DNA of 64,000 nucleotides from Quillaja saponaria (lineage: Eukaryota; Streptophyta; Magnoliopsida; Fabales; Quillajaceae): contig CM055611.1 of the NCBI GenBank assembly GCA_029379385.1, positions 4,712,001 through 4,776,000 of the forward strand, written 5' to 3'. A model generated the notes under the pieces. The model had not been told where the DNA came from. It made no database searches and saw only the letters and a list, made by a program, of their open reading frames with translations. Numbering within the stretch: the first letter of the stretch is position 1; every line of letters starts with the position of its first letter. Shown here piece after piece: positions 59,801 through 64,000 of the stretch. The position numbers and the translations under genes were made by a program.

Positions 59801-61716
59801 AAGAGTGATTCTTCCCAAATTTACATACCCGTAACAAAAGTTCTTATGACTTTCCTCGTGAACATAAGATTATGCTCTTTTCTTTTTCCTGATCTTAGTT
59901 AAGCAATAAAAAAGGTACTTAAATTAATTAGATTGTGGTTTGATTTTGCAGGTGCCAGTGGTACAATCACAGGAATTTTATTCTTTCGGCGGCAGGGTTG
60001 ATTTTAAAAGCATTGAGCATGATCGACTCCTACTTGAAAGTTTTACCAAATGCACAAAGCTGAAAGTGGGAGGCTGTGAACAACTGTCGAATGTGGTTCC
60101 ATCGAATATGATACACAGATTTCAGCATCTGGAGGAACTCAATATAACAAAATGTGATTCGTTGGTAGAGGTATTTGAATCCAAAGGAGATGTAGATGAT
60201 GCAACTGATCAAGGAGATGCTATGATGCTTTATGAACTAAAAGAGATGGTTCTACATCAGCTACGAAAACTGAGGCATATATGGAACAAAAATCACTCTC
60301 AAGTTTTAGGCTTTCAAAAATTGCGGAATCTAAAGATTGTAGGCTGCAGCAGCTTGAAAAGTGTGCTCTCCCCTTCCATGGCCAGAAGCCTAGTGCTACT
60401 TAAAGTGCTAGAGATACGTGGTTGCCTGAATATGGTGGATATAGTTACAAAGGAATATGAGAAAAGTATTGAAGGGAGATTAAACAAGGCTGATTTGAAG
60501 ATCATATTTCCCGAATTGCTTGAATTGGAGCTTTTTGATCTACCCAACCTGAAATGTTTCCACCCAGGTAGTTATAATTTTGAATTTCCATCCTGCAAAA
60601 GCGTAACTATTGAAGAATGCTCAATGATTGAGACATTTTCTTGCAAAATAGTAAGCACACCACAGCTTAAACGAGTACAAATTAGTAAAGGCTCTCATTG
60701 TTTGCACACGGCCTTCATGGAAGACCTAAATGCAGCCATTCAACATGCTTACTCAAAGGAAATTAAAGTAAGAGAAGGCAATCAAGGTGAAGTTCATGCT
60801 GTTGTAGGCGTTCCTGAACCTAGGGTGATTTATCTTGATCAGGATAAGGATAGAAATACAGTACCTCCCCCATTTTCTAGAGAATCCATGCAATTTTTAA
60901 CTTCAGGTATCGCTAATTTTTTTACTGTTACCATCATCACCATATATATATTATATATATGTATACATCGATCATGGTTAGTTATACTTGTTGATAATTC
61001 TGTTCCAAATTAATGCAGGGACTTCAGTTGCTTCAACATCAAATCCTGAAATTCAGATCCCTCCTCCTTCTTCTCGTGATGAAGCTGAAATGCAACCAAC
61101 CTCTACTTCAAGTAGCACTCCACCCATTCCATCAACAACACCACCTTTACTACATGTTCACATCCATCCTACTTCTTCCCCACCCAGCACACCCACTTCA
61201 GTCAGTACAATGATATCTACCCAGGCAAGTGACCTTGGTGAATTCAGAGGGTTTGGACCAATTAAGAAAGAATACATTCCTTTGCTCGAAGAAGTAATTT
61301 CTAAACACGATCCTCACATTTGGACTTTCCAAGAAAATCGAACAAGGCATTTTGCCTACTGGGCCTTCTCTGCTTTGGGAATGTTGCTTCACTTTCTTAG
61401 AAGTGTTAAGATAAAGGATATTTCAACAGAGATGAAGGAAGAATTTGCTAAACTTTGGTGTGAAGCTGAAACTTTTGGATTTGACATGGGGTGGTTGACA
61501 CCGTATTATGAACAAGTGATGAAGTTGGGAGAACTGGATGACGCCAAAATGAAGGAAGTGAAAGAGCTGGAGGAAAAGGTGTTATCTTTGCAAGCACGTG
61601 TTGTTTGTTTGAAGCAGAAGCTTGAAGAAGCAGAGAAGGAATTAACAGAGATGAATTTAGAGCTTGCCAAGGCAAAAAAAGACTTGACAAATCCCGACTC
61701 CGTTATTTGGTTTTGA
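53841..61716 (+). pseudogene. Large CC-NB-LRR resistance gene with several disablements
   Basis: Seven exons: 53841-56671, 56826-57698, 57804-58463, 58586-59116, 59302-59798, 59952-60906, 61019-61716 (about 2,350 codons). Approximate residues: coiled-coil 1-165; P-loop GGVGKTT near 175; kinase-2 RILIVLDDVW near 246, whose final Trp marks the CNL class; GLPL box as CGRLPLAI near 335; MHD as MHDIVRDV near 464; then leucine-rich repeats across exons 1-6. It resembles Arabidopsis At4g27190-type CNLs, intracellular immune receptors. Disablements: TGA at codon 6 (53856-53858), one extra G in a 7-G run in the P-loop (54359-54365), TAA after LIT (54682-54684), a shift near an 8-A run (56532-56539), and a shift near 59570-59590. 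Two lie in homopolymers and could be sequence errors. Splice sites look sound. The last exon encodes an extra domain. Confidence 0.88.
61019..61716 (+). other. NLR terminal exon: linker, helical domain and coiled coil
   Basis: This exon joins in phase to exon 6 and is open to its stop (61714-61716). About 80 residues of Ser/Thr/Pro-rich linker come first (TSTSSSTPPIPSTTPP). Then a helical domain starts at GPIKKEYIPLLEEVISKH and runs through HFAYWAFSALGMLLHFLRSV, FAKLWCEAETFGFDMGWL. A coiled coil of about 60 residues follows (KEVKELEEKVLSLQARVV, EEAEKELTEMNLELAKAKK). The WAFSALG..L.FL and W.E.E.F.FD..WL pattern resembles the C-terminal region of plant MATH-plus-coiled-coil proteins of the RTM3 type; no MATH domain is present. 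An integrated-domain role is inference. A truncated duplicate sits at 27554-27830. Confidence 0.72.
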
Positions 61717-62974
61717 TAAGATATGTCTGCTATTTATTCTGGTTCATTTTTGTCTTTCCATAGATTACTATAGCTAATCACCTTGAAGGAATTTCATCTG
61801 TCTTTCTGTGTCTGGTAGATGTAACTTACATTGTGGTATTCAGTAGATGATATTGAAGACCTGGGAAGTTATTCTACTTGAAACAATTAGATGAAATAAT
61901 TTTCTAATTAACTGAGTGAACAGCGACATATAGACTCTTTCTAGTAGTGCCGTTGCCAATAACAGCAGCTGCAAAATGAATGCCGAACTCATGCGGGAAT
62001 GGGTGGGCAAAGACATCAAACTTGAAGAAGCCACTGAAGAGTCTTTGACAGGAGATGTCCCTGAAGAGGAATAAAACTGTATCATTGTGGGACTGATTCC
62101 ATACAACGCAGAGTTTTTATTTTTAACTTGAAAAAAAAAAAAAAAGAAGCATGGTTTTGTGCGCATAATTTCTCCTTTGAATCTTGCTTCCCTCGTAATT
62201 CCTTAACAGCCCAGAGATGACCTTGGTTTCAGAAAATAATTTTTGTTTTTCTGACTCAGATATTGCAGATGGTGTTAAGAGTAAAAAAATGTTGGGAGTA
62301 CGAGTGCGCAGTCCCTGTAATCCATAAAAGAGAGCACGCATCATCATAAAGGTTCAAGATGAAGGTTGTGATTTCACTTCACAGAATCTTCATATCTTGT
62401 GAGGAGTGTTAAGAGATATGGATAAAACATGAGTTTAAATAATCTGTATTATCTCAATTCCATCCTATAATCATGATTATCATATTTATTCAATATGTGA
62501 GTTGAGTTGGATACATTTATGGAATAATATTATAGGCCTAAGAAGAGAAATGGTAGATCTGACTGAAAAAATAAAGAATATATAGAAATGGATACACAGC
62601 AAATGTTAAATCTGCAAATTCAGGACCAATGAAAGAAGACCTCTCTGAAGCTTCAGCATTGAAATGGATGACGACGGCCGCACTAAAGAATTTAATTTCT
62701 TCAAGTATTTACTATTGTATTGTTAGAATATATCTGAGTAGTGTGTAGTAACACAGCATTAAGATTATGAATCCCATTCTTCGAATAAAGTGTTCTACTC
62801 TAATTCTTAAAATATTTCAAAGCTAACTTGGCAAAACCCGTATACTTCCACCAGATCTTGGTACATTGGTATAAAACAACCTGTTTGTTTAATTTCATAC
62901 TACTATATACATATAGTGCAAAAATCATTTCTGGGCAATGTTCATTGTAAAATAAATTTTATTATTACCGTGCC
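61717..62974. other. Intergenic DNA between NLR and DC1 copy 2
   Basis: Bases 61717-62030 and 62260-62300 match 27768-28080; the segment between is missing in the first copy. An A run lies at 62130-62144. Minus frames 61840-62347 cross this non-coding DNA and are not accepted. Confidence 0.65.
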
Positions 62975-64000
62975 ATGGCCAAGAAATCGGCATCGGCTCA
63001 ACCAGCTATGGTTGTAAGCAATGTAAGTTCTTATATCCTCCATAGGCAGGGTGCCAAATTACAACAAGAGATTGTTCATCATCCTTCTCAGTTTTCACCC
63101 ACTTCACCCTTTGACTTTACAAATTGGCTCTCATGCTTGGCAATTCAAGTGTGATGCCTGTGGAAAATACCAGTCCGGATTGAACTATCAATTTCAACAA
63201 TGCAATTTCACATTGGATGTCGACTGTGCTTGATTCACCATAGAAGACATATCACCGGAAAAGCAAATCCAACACATCTGCCACCTTGATAGAATGGCAA
63301 AGGGCTGATGAAGTTTTCTGCTGCCCATATGAGGAAGTTTGCTCAGCCGGCAGTGCCATATACAGTTGCATTCAGTGTGAGGTCTTTCTACACAATTCTT
63401 GTGCAAATTTGCCACAAGTTTTGAAGCACCGATTTCACCCTGATCATCCTCTCACTCTTGAGTTATCAGATAACTGGCGTCCTTCAGTGCCAGGCTTGTG
63501 CAAATCTATACCGCAGACTCTCTTTCAACTGCAACAAATGTGATTTCAATATGGATATCACTTGTGCTTTTAGTCATACCTTTGAGAAATTAGAGAATGA
63601 TTCCATTCAACATGTAGGACACAAACATCCATTGAGATATTTGGAGAAGGTTGACCACAACAATGCTAAGTGTTATGCATGTCAGAGTCGCTGCACCGTT
63701 TATGCCTACAATTGCAGCTTATGCCGTTACTTCCTTCACGGATCATGTGCTTTATTAGAAGGTAGAATCCTCAACCACCCAATTCACGATAAACATCCAT
63801 TGTTTCTGGTCACCAAGAAAGCTCCCCTCCCTTATGCATTAACCTGCAGTTGTTGTTTAGGAGACTGTACTGGTGGTTTCAGTTACCCTTGTGTTCCATG
63901 CAAGTTTAGCCTAGATATCAAATGTGCTTCTCGAAAAATACGCCAAAAAACTTGTGCATCCTCCTCTCTTACTTTAGTGGAGCAGATGATAAAAGCTAAA
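62975..64000 (+). pseudogene. DC1 (Cys/His-rich C1) domain protein, broken copy 2, runs off window
   Basis: The ATG at 62975 (MAKKSASAQPAM) joins directly to sequence that in copy 1 lies about 150 bases further on, so most of the first DC1 domain was deleted. A zinc-binding stretch at 63130-63240 (HAWQFKCDACGKYQSGLNYQ) is shifted against the next domain. Frame 63286-63543 has CCPYEEVCSAGSAIYSCIQC and FHPDHPLTLEL, then runs out of frame at a shift shared with copy 1. From about 63488 a new frame is open to the window end: CQACANLYRRLSFNCNKC, HKHPLRYLEK, CYACQSRC, YNCSLCRYF and CSCCLGDC. The 3' end is outside the window. Confidence 0.82.

Overview
This is nuclear DNA of a flowering plant, most likely a eudicot; the species cannot be told from the sequence. 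The evidence is GT-AG introns in AT-rich DNA, a membrane-protein-of-ER-body (MEB)-like gene of the VIT/CCC1 family, a coiled-coil NB-LRR resistance gene, DC1 (Cys/His-rich C1) genes and plant-type Ty1/copia, Ty3/gypsy, hAT and CACTA elements. No bacterial, organellar or rRNA/tRNA sequence was seen.

Layout. 1-5.2 kb: gene-poor DNA with a short 3' fragment of a trypsin-fold gene (minus strand). 5.2-10.7 kb: a decayed Ty1/copia element with 145/143-bp LTRs. 11.1-19.2 kb: a minus-strand Ty3/gypsy (Tat-like) deletion relic that keeps only the integrase end and an antisense gene, with nested insertions including a hAT element that has a perfect 8-bp target duplication. 19.2-23.6 kb: AT-rich intergenic DNA. 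23.6-26.9 kb: the one clearly intact gene, a six-exon MEB-like gene (464 codons including stop). 27.5-29.2 kb: a broken copy of an NLR terminal exon followed by a broken DC1 gene. 30.7-36.6 kb: an interstitial CCCTAA-type repeat split by a minus-strand chromovirus with a perfect 5-bp target duplication. 37.1-39.2 kb: a longer trypsin-fold pseudogene interrupted near its last codons by a solo LTR. 39.9-41.7 kb: a second, broken MEB-like copy. 42-53.8 kb: MITE and CACTA remnants and tandem duplications. 53.8-61.7 kb: a very large CC-NB-LRR gene (seven exons, about 2,350 codons) with several disablements and an unusual C-terminal helical/coiled-coil domain in its own exon. 63.0-64.0 kb: a second DC1 pseudogene that runs off the window.

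The gene content is best explained by repeated segmental duplication. Trypsin-fold fragments (2.0 and 37-39 kb), MEB copies (23.6 and 39.9 kb) and the NLR-terminal-exon plus DC1 pairs (27.5 and 61.0 kb) are direct repeats, with duplicated non-coding flanks between them. Each copy has eroded differently. The two MEB copies have fused different sets of exons, and both DC1 copies share one frameshift that must predate the duplication. Retrotransposons later split the duplicated blocks.

Most protein-like regions other than the MEB-like gene are pseudogenes or transposon remnants. All family assignments come from reading motifs by eye; no database search was possible.
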